Assembly: GCA_947568605.1 (NCBI GenBank)
Contig: CANOPV010000084.1
Location: forward strand, 1 to 5,028
Length of the DNA: 5,028 nucleotides
From: an uncultured Clostridium sp.
GTDB lineage: Bacteria > Bacillota > Clostridia > TANB77 > CAG-508
Reading direction: 5' to 3'
Made by a program: the position numbers and the translations under genes. This document shows, piece after piece, positions 4,795 to 5,028 of the stretch; position 1 is the first letter of the stretch; the number at the start of each line of letters is the position of its first letter. The notes beneath the pieces were generated by a model. That model saw only the letters and a program-made list of their open reading frames with translations, was not told the origin of the DNA and made no database searches.

Positions 4795-5028
4795 ATGAAC
4801 TTTAATTATTCTAATTATTTTAATTTTTATGAGGCGATAAATAATAAAGGTACTATCTCTATAGTTGCTCACGGTCTTACATATACTATTGGTTTTGAAG
4901 ATATATTTAAAGCATTATCAAACGAAACAAAAGATTTATTAGACAACATATATGAATATGCAAAAAACTTTAATTCTGGTTTTATTGATAATCGAGTTTG
5001 GTTATATTATCTAACGACTTCCAAAATA
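4795..5028 (+). CDS. Unrecognised protein, N-terminal 78 residues, runs off right edge
   Basis: I do not recognise this protein. The frame is open for exactly 78 codons to the window end, starting at an ATG with AGGGAGG (4784-4790) 4 bases upstream, which is strong support for a real gene. The product begins MNFNYSNYFNFYEAINNKGT, continues ISIVAHGLTYTIGFEDIFKAL, and then has a charged helical stretch SNETKDLLDNIYEYAKNFNS followed by RVWLYYLTT. It has no signal peptide, membrane segment or metal-binding motif. The asparagine and aromatic richness of the first 15 residues may partly reflect AT-rich codons. It is divergent from the recombinase operon and shares its promoter region, so it is likely element-borne; a function in regulation or as cargo cannot be told from this fragment. 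Confidence 0.6.
   Translation, partial: MNFNYSNYFNFYEAINNKGTISIVAHGLTYTIGFEDIFKALSNETKDLLDNIYEYAKNFNSGFIDNRVWLYYLTTSKI

Larger units (their letters stand above)
898..5028. mobile_element. One end of a serine-recombinase-mobilised integrative element
   Basis: The element starts where the substrate-binding protein gene loses family similarity and runs to the right edge. It carries a double-nuclease protein next to the junction, a large serine recombinase with two degenerate paralogues and a small protein upstream, and at least one further gene reading rightward. Large serine recombinases of the TndX/TnpX type are commonly encoded close to one end of the element they move, which fits the placement about 1.1 kb from the junction. 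The missing 3' part of the interrupted gene is not seen to the right, so the other end should be outside the window. Neither conjugation nor phage structural genes are visible, so whether this is an ICE, a mobilisable island, a prophage or a smaller transposon is undecided. Confidence 0.6.

Noticed and set aside
1..5028. tRNA, rRNA, CRISPR array or transposase inverted-repeat ends
   Set aside because: No cloverleaf-like GC-rich segment, regularly spaced repeats or DDE transposase frame was seen on either strand.

Overview
The window is strongly AT-rich, uses standard stop codons, and has GGAGG-type Shine-Dalgarno sequences ahead of most genes. It encodes a Gram-positive thioester-type surface protein and a TndX/TnpX-like serine recombinase. 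Together these suggest a low-GC Bacillota, perhaps a gut-type Bacilli or Clostridia lineage; the genus cannot be read from the sequence.

Left flank (1-897) is probably host chromosome. Two genes diverge from a 140-base intergenic region. Leftward is the N-terminus of a secreted thioester-domain (Cys-Gln) surface adhesin that appears to lack an ATG/GTG/TTG start. Rightward is an NMT1/SsuA-like ABC transporter substrate-binding protein whose reading frame leaves family-like sequence after residue 145 (position 897) and stops six codons later.

From about 898 to the right edge the sequence looks like one end of an integrated mobile element that landed in the substrate-binding protein gene. Nearest the junction is a 346-residue protein with two PD-(D/E)xK-like nuclease domains, under its own extended -10 promoter; it is probably a restriction or defence-type cargo gene. 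Next comes a leftward recombination module, transcribed in this order: a 136-aa degenerate resolvase-fold protein, an overlapping second one of about 158 aa, a 34-aa small protein, and a full-length large serine recombinase of about 520 aa. The two upstream proteins keep the resolvase fold pattern but lack the catalytic serine and most active-site arginines. They are therefore more likely accessory subunits or regulators than recombinases.

A compact divergent promoter region (about 4656-4794) separates this module from a rightward gene of unknown function that runs off the window. The missing 3' part of the substrate-binding protein gene is not found in the window, so the far end of the element should lie beyond 5028. 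The most interesting material is the three-gene serine recombinase module with two apparently dead paralogues and an embedded microprotein, next to a double-nuclease gene at the element's tip.
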